This document shows, in pieces, positions 40,923-49,904 of a DNA stretch of 64,000 bases. The DNA lies in NCBI RefSeq assembly GCF_900107745.1, contig NZ_FNRO01000013.1, forward strand, positions 62,001 to 126,000. Direction: 5' to 3'. A program made the translations under genes and the position numbers. Position 1 is the stretch's first letter. Every line of letters begins with the position of its first letter. Below the pieces are notes generated by a model. The model was given only the letters and a program-made list of their open reading frames with translations. It was not told where the DNA came from and did not search any database. This DNA is from Variovorax sp. YR216. GTDB taxonomy: Bacteria; Pseudomonadota; Gammaproteobacteria; Burkholderiales; Burkholderiaceae_C.

Positions 40923-42335
40923 TCAGGGCTGGAGTCCGCCGCCGAGCGCCACGTAGAGCGCCACGCCGTTCTGCAGGGCCGTCGCGCGCAACTGGATCAG
41001 CTGCTGCTCGGCCGAAAAGAGATTGCGCCGCGCGTCGACCACTTCGAGATAGATGGAGATGCCGTTCTCGTAGCGCAGCTGCGCCACTTCGGCGAGGCGC
41101 CGCTGCGACTGGACCGCGGCTTCCTGCGCGAGGATCTGCTCCTGGTAGCGCCGCCGGCCGATCAGCGCCTCGGAGACTTCGCTGAACGCGGTCTGCACCG
41201 TGCGCTGGTAGAGGGCGACGAGTTCGTCGCGCCGCGCCTCGGCGACGCCGAGTTGTGCCTGCCGCAGGCCCGCATCGAAGATCGGCAGGCTCACCAGGCC
41301 GCCCACGGACCACGCCTGGCTGCCGCTCCTGAACAGGTCGCCGAGCTCCGGCGAGGCATAGCCGAAGTTGCCGGTGAGCGCGATGCGGGGGAAATAGGCG
41401 GCCCGCGCCGCGCCGATGTCGGCATTCGATGCGCGCAGCTGCTGCTCGGCCTGCAGGATGTCCGGCCGGTTCGTGAGCAGGTCCGACGGCAGGCCTGCAT
41501 CGAGGCTCGCGAACTGGCCAGGGTCTTCGATCGCGCGCGCGGTGGGCAGCGGCCCCTGCACCGGTCCGCCGACGAGCACGTTCAACTGCGCACGCCGCTG
41601 TTCGGTCGATCGCTGAAGCTCGGCGAGCTGCGTCCGGGCCTGCGTCACGAGGATGGCCGCCTGGTCGTAGTCGACCGTCGAGGTCACGCCGGCATCGAGG
41701 CGCAGCCTGGCGATCGCCAGCGCGTATTCCCGCGCCGCGACCGTGTGCGCGGCGAGCTCGATGCCCTCCTCGCCCGCGCGGATCGCGTAGTAGGCGGCCG
41801 CCACGCTGCCGATCAGCGACAGCCGGAACGCGCGATCGCCCTCCACCGTCGCGAGATAGCGGCGGCGCGCGGCTTCGCTGAGGTTGGCGACCCGGCCCCA
41901 GAAATCGAGCTCGTACGAGGCCATCACCGCCTGCACGTTGTATTGGTTGAAGATGAAGGTCGCGTCGTTGGGCGGCAGCTCGGGCTCCAGCTGGCTGAGC
42001 GGCGCCTGCGTGCGCGATGCGCCGGCGGTGGCGTTCACCTGCGGCAGGCGCGCCGAATCCTGGATGCGGTATTGCGCGCGCGCCTGTTCGATGCGCGCCA
42101 CCGAGGCGGCCAGGTCGCGGTTGTTGGCGAGCGCGGCACTGATCAGGAACTTGAGTTGCGGATCGCCGAAGAAGCGCTCCCAGCCGATCTCGGTCGCGCG
42201 CTGGCCGCCCGGCGCGTCGGCCGTCTCGAAACGCTCGGCGACCGGGAGCTCGGGCTGCTGGTATGTCGGCGCGTGGTTGCACGCGGCGAGCGCGCAGCAG
42301 GCCGCGGCCAGCACGAATGCTCGGCGCTCAGGCAT
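40923..42335 (-). CDS. RND efflux outer membrane lipoprotein (OprM/NodT family)
   Basis: It has 470 residues. The lipobox LAACN with Cys19 makes it a lipoprotein. Two repeated outer-membrane-efflux domains follow, with typical helices (NNRDLAASVARIEQARAQYRIQDSARLPQVNATAG, LTNRPDILQAEQQLRASNADIGAARAAYFPRI). It forms the trimeric exit duct for the pump encoded upstream. Its start lies 8 bases inside the pump gene, so it is coupled to it. Confidence 0.93.
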   Translation of the reverse strand: MPERRAFVLAAACCALAACNHAPTYQQPELPVAERFETADAPGGQRATEIGWERFFGDPQLKFLISAALANNRDLAASVARIEQARAQYRIQDSARLPQVNATAGASRTQAPLSQLEPELPPNDATFIFNQYNVQAVMASYELDFWGRVANLSEAARRRYLATVEGDRAFRLSLIGSVAAAYYAIRAGEEGIELAAHTVAAREYALAIARLRLDAGVTSTVDYDQAAILVTQARTQLAELQRSTEQRRAQLNVLVGGPVQGPLPTARAIEDPGQFASLDAGLPSDLLTNRPDILQAEQQLRASNADIGAARAAYFPRIALTGNFGYASPELGDLFRSGSQAWSVGGLVSLPIFDAGLRQAQLGVAEARRDELVALYQRTVQTAFSEVSEALIGRRRYQEQILAQEAAVQSQRRLAEVAQLRYENGISIYLEVVDARRNLFSAEQQLIQLRATALQNGVALYVALGGGLQP

Positions 42336-45300
42336 GCCCCTGCCCTTCCTTCGGGGGCGGCGGCGCCTCGCGAAGCGCGCGTTCGTCCTCTTCCTCGCTG
42401 AACTTCTTCTCGCGGCTCAGCCATTTGCGCGCCGTGACGTAGAAGAGCGGCGTGAAGAAGATGCCGAAGAAGGTCGCCGCGAGCATGCTGCCCATCACGC
42501 CGGTACCGACCGCCTGCCGGCTCGCCGCGCCCGCGCCGGTCGCCAGCACCAGCGGCATCATGCCCAGCACGAAGGTCACGCTGGTCATCAGGATCGGCCG
42601 CAGCCGCTGCTGCGCGCCGTTCTTCGCGGCGGTGAGCGGATCCTTGCCCTCGGCCTCTTCCTTGATCGCGAACTCGACGATCAGGATCGCGTTCTTGGCC
42701 GCGAGACCGATGATGGTGATGAGGCCGATGTTGAAGTACACGTCGGCGGAAAGCCCGCGCGCCATCGTCAACAGCACCGCACCCGCGATGCCGAACGGCA
42801 GGATCATGAGCACCGCCACCGGGATCGCCCAGCTCTCGTAGAGCGCCGCGAGCAGCAGGAAGACAACGACCAGCGACAGCCCCAGCAGCAGCGGGATCTG
42901 GCCGCCGGCCTGCCGCTCCTCGAACGCGGTGCCGGTCCATTCGAACGCGAGGCTGCCGGTCAGCACGCGCTTGGCGATGCGTTCCATTTCCACCAACGCC
43001 GCGCCGCTCGACTGGCCCGCGGCCGCCTGCCCCGACACGGTTGCCGAGGGAAAGCCGTTGTAGCGCTCCAGTTGCTGCGGGCCCGAGATCCAGCGCACGC
43101 GCGTGAAGGCCGAGAAAGGCACCATCTCGCCCTGGGCGTTGCGCAGGCGCAGCGCGCCGATGTCTTCCGGCCGCATGCGCTGCACCGCATCGGCCTGGAT
43201 GAAGACGCGCAGCACATTGCCGTCCAGCACGAAGTCGTTCACGTAGTTCGCGCCGAAATTGAGCGACATCGCCTGGTTGACCTGCCCGATCTGCAGCCCG
43301 AGCGCGCGCGCCTTCACGCGGTCGATCTCGACATAGAGCTGCGGCGCGGGCGGCAGGCCTTCGGCGCGCACGCCGGCGAGGATGGGGCTCTGCGCGGCCT
43401 CGGCCATCATGCGCAGGGTCGCCTGCTGGAGCGCCGCGCCGCCGATGCCGCTGCGGTCCTGGATCTTCATCGTGAAGCCGGTCGCGTTGCCCAGCGACGG
43501 GATGGCCGGCGGATCGAGCGCGAAGATCAGCGCTTCGGGGATCTGCATGAAAGCCGCGTTGGCGCGCCGCACCAGTGCGCTGGCGCTGTTCTCCTCGCCG
43601 CGCCGTTCGCTCCAGGGCTTCAGGTCGACGAAGGACAGCGCGGCCGACTGGCCCTGCCCGAAGAAGCTGAATCCCGTGACCGAGGCGATGTTGCGCACCT
43701 GCGGCTGCTGGCGCAGGAAGGCTTCGACCTGATCCACCGCATGCTGCGTGCGCGCGGTGGTCGAGCCCGGCGCGCCGGTGTAGGAGACGAAGATGTGGCC
43801 CTGGTCCTCGGTCGGCAGGAAGCCACCGGGCAGGCGCATGAAGAGGTAGCCGGTCGTCACGCACGCGGCGACGAAGACCAGCAGCCAGCGCCCCGGCTTG
43901 CCGAGCATCGAATCCACGCCGCCGATGTACTTCGTGGTGCCGGCTTCGAGTCCGCGGTTGAAGCCGCCGAAGATGCGGTTCAGCAGGCGCCCGAAAACGC
44001 CCGGCGGCCCCGCCGCCGCTTCGCGCGCGCGCGTGGCGTCGTCCTTGAGCAGCGCCGCGCACAGGGCGGCGCCGAGCGTCAGCGCGAGCACCGTCGACAG
44101 GAAGATCGACACCGTCAGCGTGACCGAGAACTGCCGGTAGATGCCGCCGGTCGACCCCGGAAAGAAAGCCATCGGCACGAACACCGCCACCAGCACCAGC
44201 GTGCTGGCAATCACCGCGCCGGAGATCTGGCCGATGGCCTTGACCGTGGCCTGCCGGGCGTTGAGGCCCTCTTCGCGCATCACGCGCTCGACGTTCTCGA
44301 CCACGACGATCGCATCGTCGTTGAGGATGCCGATCGCCACGACCATGCCGAACAGCGACAGCAGGTTGATCGACAGGCCGAAGAGCTGGAGCCCCAGGCA
44401 GGTGCCGACGAGCGCGATCGGCACCACCAGCGTGGGGATCAGCGTCGCGCGCCAGCTCTGGAGGAAGAGAAACACCACCACCGTGACCAGCAGCAGCGCC
44501 TCGACCATGGTCTGCACCACGCTCTGGACCGAGGTGGTGATGAAGGGCGTGGTGTCGAAGGGCACGCTCCAGCGCATGCCCGGCGGGAAGATCGGCTCCA
44601 GCTCCCTCATCCGCCGCTGCACCTGGTTGGCGACCGCGAGCGCATTCGCGCCGCTCGCGAGCTGCACTGCGAGGCCGGCCGACTCCCGGCCGTTGACCGT
44701 CAGCCGGAAGCCGTAGCTGTCGTTGCCCAGCTCCACGCGCGCCACGTCGCCGAGCCGCACGGTGGAACCGTCGGGGTTGGCGCGCACGATGATCTCGCGG
44801 AACTGCTCCGGCGTGGAGAAGCGGCTCTGCGTCACGATCTGCGCGTTGAACTCCGAGCCGGGCGCGATCGGCTGGTCGCCGAGGCCGCCGCTGGCGGTCT
44901 GGCTGTTCTGCTCCTGGACCGCGGCCAGCACCTCGGAGGCCGAGAGCCCGAAGCCGTTGAGCCGGTCGCGATCGAGCCAGATGCGCATCGCATAGGACGA
45001 GCCGAAGAGCTGCACATCCCCCACGCCGCCGATGCGCCGCAGCTCGTTGACGATGTTGTTCGAGGCGAAGTTGCCCATCGAGGTGGCGCTCGATGCGCCG
45101 TCCTGCGAATGCAGCGCGATCAGCATCAGGAAGCCCGACGACGACTTGGTCACGGTGATGCCGAGCTGCCGCACCTGCTGCGGCAGGCGCGGCTCGACCC
45201 GGCTCAGGCGGTCCTGCACCTGCGAGCGCGCGACGTCCAGATCGGTGCCGGGCCGCAGCGTGACCGTGATCTGCGACGAGCCGTTCGCGCGGCTGATCGA

Positions 45301-45537
45301 CGACATGTACAGGAAGTTGTCGATCCCGTTCATCTCGTCCTCGATGATCGAGGTGACCGAGCGATCGAGCGTCTGCGCGTCCGCGCCGGGGTAGACGGCC
45401 TGCACGGTGAGCGCGGGCGGCGCGACATCCGGGTATTGCTCGACCGGCAGGAGTGCCACCGCGATCAGGCCGAACAGCGCCATGAAAAGCGCGATCACCC
45501 AGGCGAAGACCGGGCGATAGACGAAGAAGCGATCCAT
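42328..45537 (-). CDS. RND efflux pump inner membrane transporter (AcrB/MexB, HAE1 family)
   Basis: It has 1069 residues from the ATG at 45537; the longer open frame above it is a shadow of the adaptor gene. MDRFFVYRPVFAWVIALFMALFGLIAVALLPVEQYPDVAPP is the classic HAE1 start. VVAIGILNDDAIVVVENVERVM carries the conserved transmembrane aspartates of helix 4 that relay protons, and a second set of helices is near the end (GLAAKNAILIVEFA). It exports drugs or other hydrophobic compounds using the proton gradient. The substrate is not predictable. Confidence 0.95.
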   Translation of the reverse strand: MDRFFVYRPVFAWVIALFMALFGLIAVALLPVEQYPDVAPPALTVQAVYPGADAQTLDRSVTSIIEDEMNGIDNFLYMSSISRANGSSQITVTLRPGTDLDVARSQVQDRLSRVEPRLPQQVRQLGITVTKSSSGFLMLIALHSQDGASSATSMGNFASNNIVNELRRIGGVGDVQLFGSSYAMRIWLDRDRLNGFGLSASEVLAAVQEQNSQTASGGLGDQPIAPGSEFNAQIVTQSRFSTPEQFREIIVRANPDGSTVRLGDVARVELGNDSYGFRLTVNGRESAGLAVQLASGANALAVANQVQRRMRELEPIFPPGMRWSVPFDTTPFITTSVQSVVQTMVEALLLVTVVVFLFLQSWRATLIPTLVVPIALVGTCLGLQLFGLSINLLSLFGMVVAIGILNDDAIVVVENVERVMREEGLNARQATVKAIGQISGAVIASTLVLVAVFVPMAFFPGSTGGIYRQFSVTLTVSIFLSTVLALTLGAALCAALLKDDATRAREAAAGPPGVFGRLLNRIFGGFNRGLEAGTTKYIGGVDSMLGKPGRWLLVFVAACVTTGYLFMRLPGGFLPTEDQGHIFVSYTGAPGSTTARTQHAVDQVEAFLRQQPQVRNIASVTGFSFFGQGQSAALSFVDLKPWSERRGEENSASALVRRANAAFMQIPEALIFALDPPAIPSLGNATGFTMKIQDRSGIGGAALQQATLRMMAEAAQSPILAGVRAEGLPPAPQLYVEIDRVKARALGLQIGQVNQAMSLNFGANYVNDFVLDGNVLRVFIQADAVQRMRPEDIGALRLRNAQGEMVPFSAFTRVRWISGPQQLERYNGFPSATVSGQAAAGQSSGAALVEMERIAKRVLTGSLAFEWTGTAFEERQAGGQIPLLLGLSLVVVFLLLAALYESWAIPVAVLMILPFGIAGAVLLTMARGLSADVYFNIGLITIIGLAAKNAILIVEFAIKEEAEGKDPLTAAKNGAQQRLRPILMTSVTFVLGMMPLVLATGAGAASRQAVGTGVMGSMLAATFFGIFFTPLFYVTARKWLSREKKFSEEEDERALREAPPPPKEGQGHA

Positions 45538-45551
45538 CTCGTGCGTTCCGC

Positions 45552-46712
45552 TCAGCGCGTCGTCTGAGCCGGGCCGGGCGCGGGCTGCGGATTCACCTTC
45601 TGCCCGGGGCGGACCTTGTGCCATCCGTCGACGATGACCTTGTCGCCCGGCTGGAGCCCGTCGAGGACGACCCAATCGCCGCCCTCCTGCGCGCCGACCT
45701 TCACCTCGCGCCGCTGCACCGTCGCGTCCGGGCCGACGAGCGCCACGCTGGCCGCGCTCGCGTCGAGCTGCACCGCGCGCTCGGGCACGCGCATGCCCGT
45801 CTTCTGCACCCCCGCGGTGATGCGCGCGCGCACGAACTGGCCCGGCAGCAGCGTGCGCGATGCGTTCGGGAACTGCGCGCGGATCGTCTGCGTGCCGGTG
45901 GAAGGGTCGACCGCGAGATCGCGGAAGTCGAGGTAGCCGGGCTCGGAGAACTCCTGCCCGTTCGGCAGGATGAGCCGCACTTCGACATGCGACATGTCCG
46001 GCATCTTGAAGATGCCGGCGCGCACCTGCTGCTCGAAGTCGAGGATCGCGGTGTTGGACTGCGTGAACACTGCGCTGATCGGCGAGAGCTGGTTGATCTG
46101 CGTCATCAGCGTCGCGGCGCTTGCGCTGACCAGCGCGCCTTCGGTGACCTGCGCGCGGCCCACGCGCCCGGCGATCGGCGCTCGGACGGTGCTGCGCTCG
46201 AAGCGCAGTTGCGCGCGCGTGACCTCGGCGCTGGCGTCGGAGACATTGGCTTCCGCCTGCCGCAGCGTGGTCTGCGCGGCTTCGAACTCCTGCGCGCTCA
46301 CCGCCTGCCGCGCGACCAGCGGCTTGAAGCGCGCCACGATCGACGCCGCGTTGGAGCGCGCAGCTTCGGCGCGCGCGAGCGCCGCCTGCGCCTGCTGCAG
46401 CAGCGCCCGGTAGTCGCGCGGATCGATGAGAAAGAGCGGCGCGTTGGCCTGCACGTCGGTGCCTTCCTGGTAGAGCCGCTTTTCGACGATGCCGTCGACG
46501 CGCGCCCGCACTTCGGCGGTGCGGACGGCCTCGATGCGTCCGGGAAGCTCGACCACGCTGGAGACCGGCGCGCTCTGCACCGTGGTGACCAGCACCGTCG
46601 TCGGCGGTGGCGCCGCTGCCGGCGCGCCCTGGTCGTTGCCGCACCCGGAGGCGAGGATCGAGAGCATCAGGAGGGAACTCAGTGCGGGACGTCGGGCTCG
46701 TCGATGGATCAA
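45552..46712 (-). CDS. RND efflux periplasmic adaptor lipoprotein
   Basis: It has 386 residues starting at a TTG at 46712, chosen because GGAAGGAG lies 5 bases upstream; the upstream ATG at 46760 lacks a site. The lipobox LASGC (Cys24) follows 19 residues of signal. Biotinyl-lipoyl (VELPGRIEAVRTAEVRARVDGIVEKRLYQEG), hairpin (LLQQAQAALARAEAARSNAASI) and beta-barrel domains follow in order. It bridges pump and duct. It is the first gene of the operon; no regulator is next to it. Confidence 0.92.
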   Translation of the reverse strand: MIHRRARRPALSSLLMLSILASGCGNDQGAPAAAPPPTTVLVTTVQSAPVSSVVELPGRIEAVRTAEVRARVDGIVEKRLYQEGTDVQANAPLFLIDPRDYRALLQQAQAALARAEAARSNAASIVARFKPLVARQAVSAQEFEAAQTTLRQAEANVSDASAEVTRAQLRFERSTVRAPIAGRVGRAQVTEGALVSASAATLMTQINQLSPISAVFTQSNTAILDFEQQVRAGIFKMPDMSHVEVRLILPNGQEFSEPGYLDFRDLAVDPSTGTQTIRAQFPNASRTLLPGQFVRARITAGVQKTGMRVPERAVQLDASAASVALVGPDATVQRREVKVGAQEGGDWVVLDGLQPGDKVIVDGWHKVRPGQKVNPQPAPGPAQTTR

Positions 46713-46819
46713 GCGATCTCCTTCCGGGAGGAAGCGGGCAACTCGGTCGCAGGATAGCAAGACGGGCGCCAGCCAGCCTGCCCAGCCGTGCGGCTTGACA
46801 GCGCGAAGGCGTCGATGCC

Positions 46820-48769
46820 TCAGGCCGCCCGCGGCGGCTCGAGCGGCAGCACGCGATCGAGCAGCGACTGCAACTGGTCCAGCGCCACCGGCTTGGTCAG
46901 GTGGGCGAAGAAGCCTGCGTCGTAGCTGGTCTCGCGGTCGCTTTCCTGGCCGTAGCCGGTGACCGCGATCAGCGTCGGCTGCTGGTGGACTTCGGTCCGG
47001 ACCCGCTTCGCGACCTCGATGCCGCTCAGGCCCGGCAGGCCGATGTCGAGCAGGACCACGTCCGGCGCTTGCGTCTTGATCGCGTCCAGCCCGGCCACGC
47101 CGTCGTAGGCGACGCTCGCCTCGTAGCCGAGGGCTTCGAGCAGGAGCTGCATCGTCTCGGCCGAATCGCGGTTGTCGTCGACGACGAGGATGCGGCGGCC
47201 GCGTGTGTCATCCTGGTGCCCCTCGATCGCGGTCGCGGGCGCCGGCGTCACGGGAAACTGCACGAGGAATTCCGCGCCCTCCCCCTTCCTGCCGCTGCTG
47301 AATGCGCTGACCATGCCGCCCTGCAGGGTCACGAGCTGCTGCACGAGGCTCAGGCCCAGGCCGAGCCCGCCCTGGCTGCGCGCGACGTCCTGTTGGCCCT
47401 GCGCGAAGAGGTCGAAGACGCGCTTGAGGTCGGGGATCGGAATGCCCGGCCCATCATCGCTGACCGTGATCTCGGCCAGCGCACCGTTGATCGCGAGTCG
47501 CAGGCCGATATGGCCTCCGGAGGGCGTGAACTTCGCGGCATTGTTCAGCAGGTTCGAGATGATCTGCACGATGCGCGCCAGGTCGCCGATGACCCACGGG
47601 TCCGCGCCGGCCTCGAGGTGCAGGGTCTGGGACCTGGCGCTGAACATCGGCTGGACCGACTCCACCGCCTGGTTCGCCGCGTCGCGCAGGCGCACCGGCT
47701 TGGCCTCCAGGTGGATCTTGCCGCTGGTGATGCGGCTCACGTCGAGCAGGTCGTCCACCAGCCGGGTGAGCTGCCTGAGCTGGCGCACCACGGTGTCGCG
47801 CACCTTCTCGACGATCCGCGTGTCCGACGAGCCGCGCGCGAGCAGCGCCATTGCGTTGGAGATCGGCGCGAGCGGGTTGCGCAGCTCGTGGCCGAGCATC
47901 GCGAGGAAGGTCGCGACGCGTCGCCCCTCGTCCTCCAGGCTGCTCACGCGGCGGCGCTCGGACAGGTCGCGCGTGACTTTCGCGAACCCGCGGTGGCGCC
48001 CCGAGGCGTCGTAGAGCGCGGTGATCACCACGCTGGCCCAGAATCGGCTGCCGTCCTTGCGCACGCGCCAGCCCTCGTCCTCCATGCGCCCGTCGCGCAA
48101 CGCGAGCCGCAGTTCCTGCTCGGGCCAGCCCCGGGCTGCGACTTCCGGCGGGTAGAACACCGAGAAATGCTTGCCGATGATCTCGGACGCCTCATAGCCC
48201 TTGTTCTTCTGCGCGCCGAGGTTCCAGCTCACGATGTGGCCGGAAGGGTCGAGCATGAAGATCGCATAGTCCTTCACGCCTTCCACCAGCAGCCGGAAGC
48301 GCTCCTCGCTCGACCGCAGGAGCTCTTCCTGCCGGCGGCGCTCGCTCAGGTCGCGCGTGATCTTGGAGAAGCCGCGCAGCGCGCCCCGCTCATCCATCAC
48401 ACGCGTGATGACGATGCTGGCCCAGAAGCGGGTGCCGTCCTTGCGCAGGCGCCATCCCTCGTCCTCGAAGCGGCCGGTGGCGAGGGCCTGTTCCAGCTCA
48501 TGCTCGGGCCACTTGCGCGCCAGCAGCTCAGGCGGATAGAAGATGCTGAAGTGCCGGCCCAGCACCTCGTCGCGCTCGTAGCCCTTCAGGATGCGCGCGC
48601 CCTCGTTCCAGGTCTGGATGAAGCCGTCGGGGTCGAGCAGAAAGATCGCGTAATCCGTGACCGCCTCGACCATGAGACGGAAATCCGTGTCGCCGATCTG
48701 CATCGCGGGGCGGGCCGGCGGCGGCGGGGTGTTGGGGTCTTTCATTGGGCGTCCGACATTCGACGGCAT
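46820..48769 (-). CDS. Hybrid sensor histidine kinase with two PAS domains and receiver
   Basis: It has 649 residues from the ATG at 48769; 48745 is an alternative and neither has a clear ribosome site. Two PAS domains in tandem (DYAIFLLDPDGFIQTWNEGA and DYAIFMLDPSGHIVSWNLGA, with PAC tails GFSKITRDLSERR and GFAKVTRDLSERR) are near copies. HisKA has the phospho-acceptor His294 in MLGHELRNPLAP; HATPase motifs are NLLNNAAKF, DDGPGIP and GGLGLGLSL; the receiver has Asp575 in LLDIGLPG. There are no membrane helices, so it is a soluble sensor. No output partner is nearby. Confidence 0.92.
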   Translation of the reverse strand: MPSNVGRPMKDPNTPPPPARPAMQIGDTDFRLMVEAVTDYAIFLLDPDGFIQTWNEGARILKGYERDEVLGRHFSIFYPPELLARKWPEHELEQALATGRFEDEGWRLRKDGTRFWASIVITRVMDERGALRGFSKITRDLSERRRQEELLRSSEERFRLLVEGVKDYAIFMLDPSGHIVSWNLGAQKNKGYEASEIIGKHFSVFYPPEVAARGWPEQELRLALRDGRMEDEGWRVRKDGSRFWASVVITALYDASGRHRGFAKVTRDLSERRRVSSLEDEGRRVATFLAMLGHELRNPLAPISNAMALLARGSSDTRIVEKVRDTVVRQLRQLTRLVDDLLDVSRITSGKIHLEAKPVRLRDAANQAVESVQPMFSARSQTLHLEAGADPWVIGDLARIVQIISNLLNNAAKFTPSGGHIGLRLAINGALAEITVSDDGPGIPIPDLKRVFDLFAQGQQDVARSQGGLGLGLSLVQQLVTLQGGMVSAFSSGRKGEGAEFLVQFPVTPAPATAIEGHQDDTRGRRILVVDDNRDSAETMQLLLEALGYEASVAYDGVAGLDAIKTQAPDVVLLDIGLPGLSGIEVAKRVRTEVHQQPTLIAVTGYGQESDRETSYDAGFFAHLTKPVALDQLQSLLDRVLPLEPPRAA

Positions 48770-48926
48770 TTTGCGGCCGCCGGCCGACAACCGGCGTCGG
48801 CGAACGCCGCGTTTCGCCGGGGCCCGCAACGAAGCAATCCGGATATCGACAGGTGCATTTCTTCGTGGGCGCCTTCCGGGCGAAAGGAAAGAATCGCCAG
48901 CCTGATTCACCCTCACGTTTTCCCTT

Positions 48927-49889
48927 ATGACGCAGCAACTTTCCCTGCCGCGCCGGCGCTTTCTCCAAGGCGCGGCGGCCATCGCCCTCCCCCTCGGCGC
49001 CGCCGGCGCGTGGAGCCAGGGCCCGACGCGCGAATTGCGCATCGGCAACCAGAAGGGCTACCTGAGCCTGCTCAAGGGGCGCGGCACGCTCGAGAAGCGG
49101 CTGGCGCCGCTCGGCGTGTCGGTGAAGTGGACCGAGTTCACCGCCGGGCCGGTGCAGCTCGAGGCGCTGAACGTGGGCTCCATCGACTTCGGCGACGTCG
49201 GCGAGGCGCCGCCGATCTTCGCGCAGGCCGCCGGCGCGCCGCTGGCCTACGTGGCGGCCACGGTGCCGCGTCCGGGGTCCGAAGGCGTGCTGGTGCCCAA
49301 GGGGTCGGCCATCAAGACGGTCGCGGACCTCAAGGGCAAGAAGGTCGCGCTCAACAAGGGGAGCAACGTCCACTACTTCCTGGTCAAGCTGCTGCAGAAG
49401 CACGGCCTGCAGTACGGCGACGTCAACGTCGTCTTCTTGCCGCCCGCCGATGCGCGCGCCGCCTTCGAGAAGGGCTCGATCGACGCCTGGGTGATCTGGG
49501 ACCCTTTCTTCGCCTCCGCGCAGAAGACGCTCGACGCCACGCTGCTGGCCGACGCGACCGGCGTGGTGGGCAACCGCGCCTACTACTTCTCGTCGCTCGA
49601 CTACTCGGCGAAGAACGGCGACATCATCAAGATCGTGATCGAGGAGCTCGACAAGATCGACCAGTGGGGCAAGGCCAACCGGAACGCGCTGGCCGGCGAG
49701 CTGGCGCAGATCTGGGGCATCCCGAAACCGGTGGTCGAGACGGTGGTGGAGCGCTCGGCCTTCGGCACCGGGCCGATCACCAAGGCGATCCTCGGCGAAC
49801 AGCAGCAGATCGCCGACACCTTCTTCGACCTCAAGCTGATACCGAAGCGGATCAACGTGCTGGAGGCGGCCGCGCCCGGCGTCGCCTGA
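48927..49889 (+). CDS. Aliphatic sulfonate-type ABC substrate-binding protein (SsuA family)
   Basis: It has 320 residues. A twin-arginine-like signal (PRRRFLQGAAAIALPLGAAGAW) precedes the mature part. LRIGNQKGYLSLLKGRGTLEKRLAPLGVSVKWTEFTAGPVQLEALNVGSIDFGDVGEAPPIFAQAAG is the SsuA pattern. The block KKVALNKGSNVHYFLVK is nearly identical in the second SsuA-like protein encoded at 51236. It captures alkanesulfonates or related organosulfur compounds in the periplasm. No adjacent permease or ATPase gene is present. Confidence 0.9.
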   Translation: MTQQLSLPRRRFLQGAAAIALPLGAAGAWSQGPTRELRIGNQKGYLSLLKGRGTLEKRLAPLGVSVKWTEFTAGPVQLEALNVGSIDFGDVGEAPPIFAQAAGAPLAYVAATVPRPGSEGVLVPKGSAIKTVADLKGKKVALNKGSNVHYFLVKLLQKHGLQYGDVNVVFLPPADARAAFEKGSIDAWVIWDPFFASAQKTLDATLLADATGVVGNRAYYFSSLDYSAKNGDIIKIVIEELDKIDQWGKANRNALAGELAQIWGIPKPVVETVVERSAFGTGPITKAILGEQQQIADTFFDLKLIPKRINVLEAAAPGVA

Positions 49890-49904
49890 GCGAGATCGGC
49901 GCGC

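Noticed and set aside
42328..46644. 1438-codon frame as one giant RND protein
   Set aside because: The first 369 codons are the shadow of the adaptor gene; the RND start motif begins at ATG 45537.
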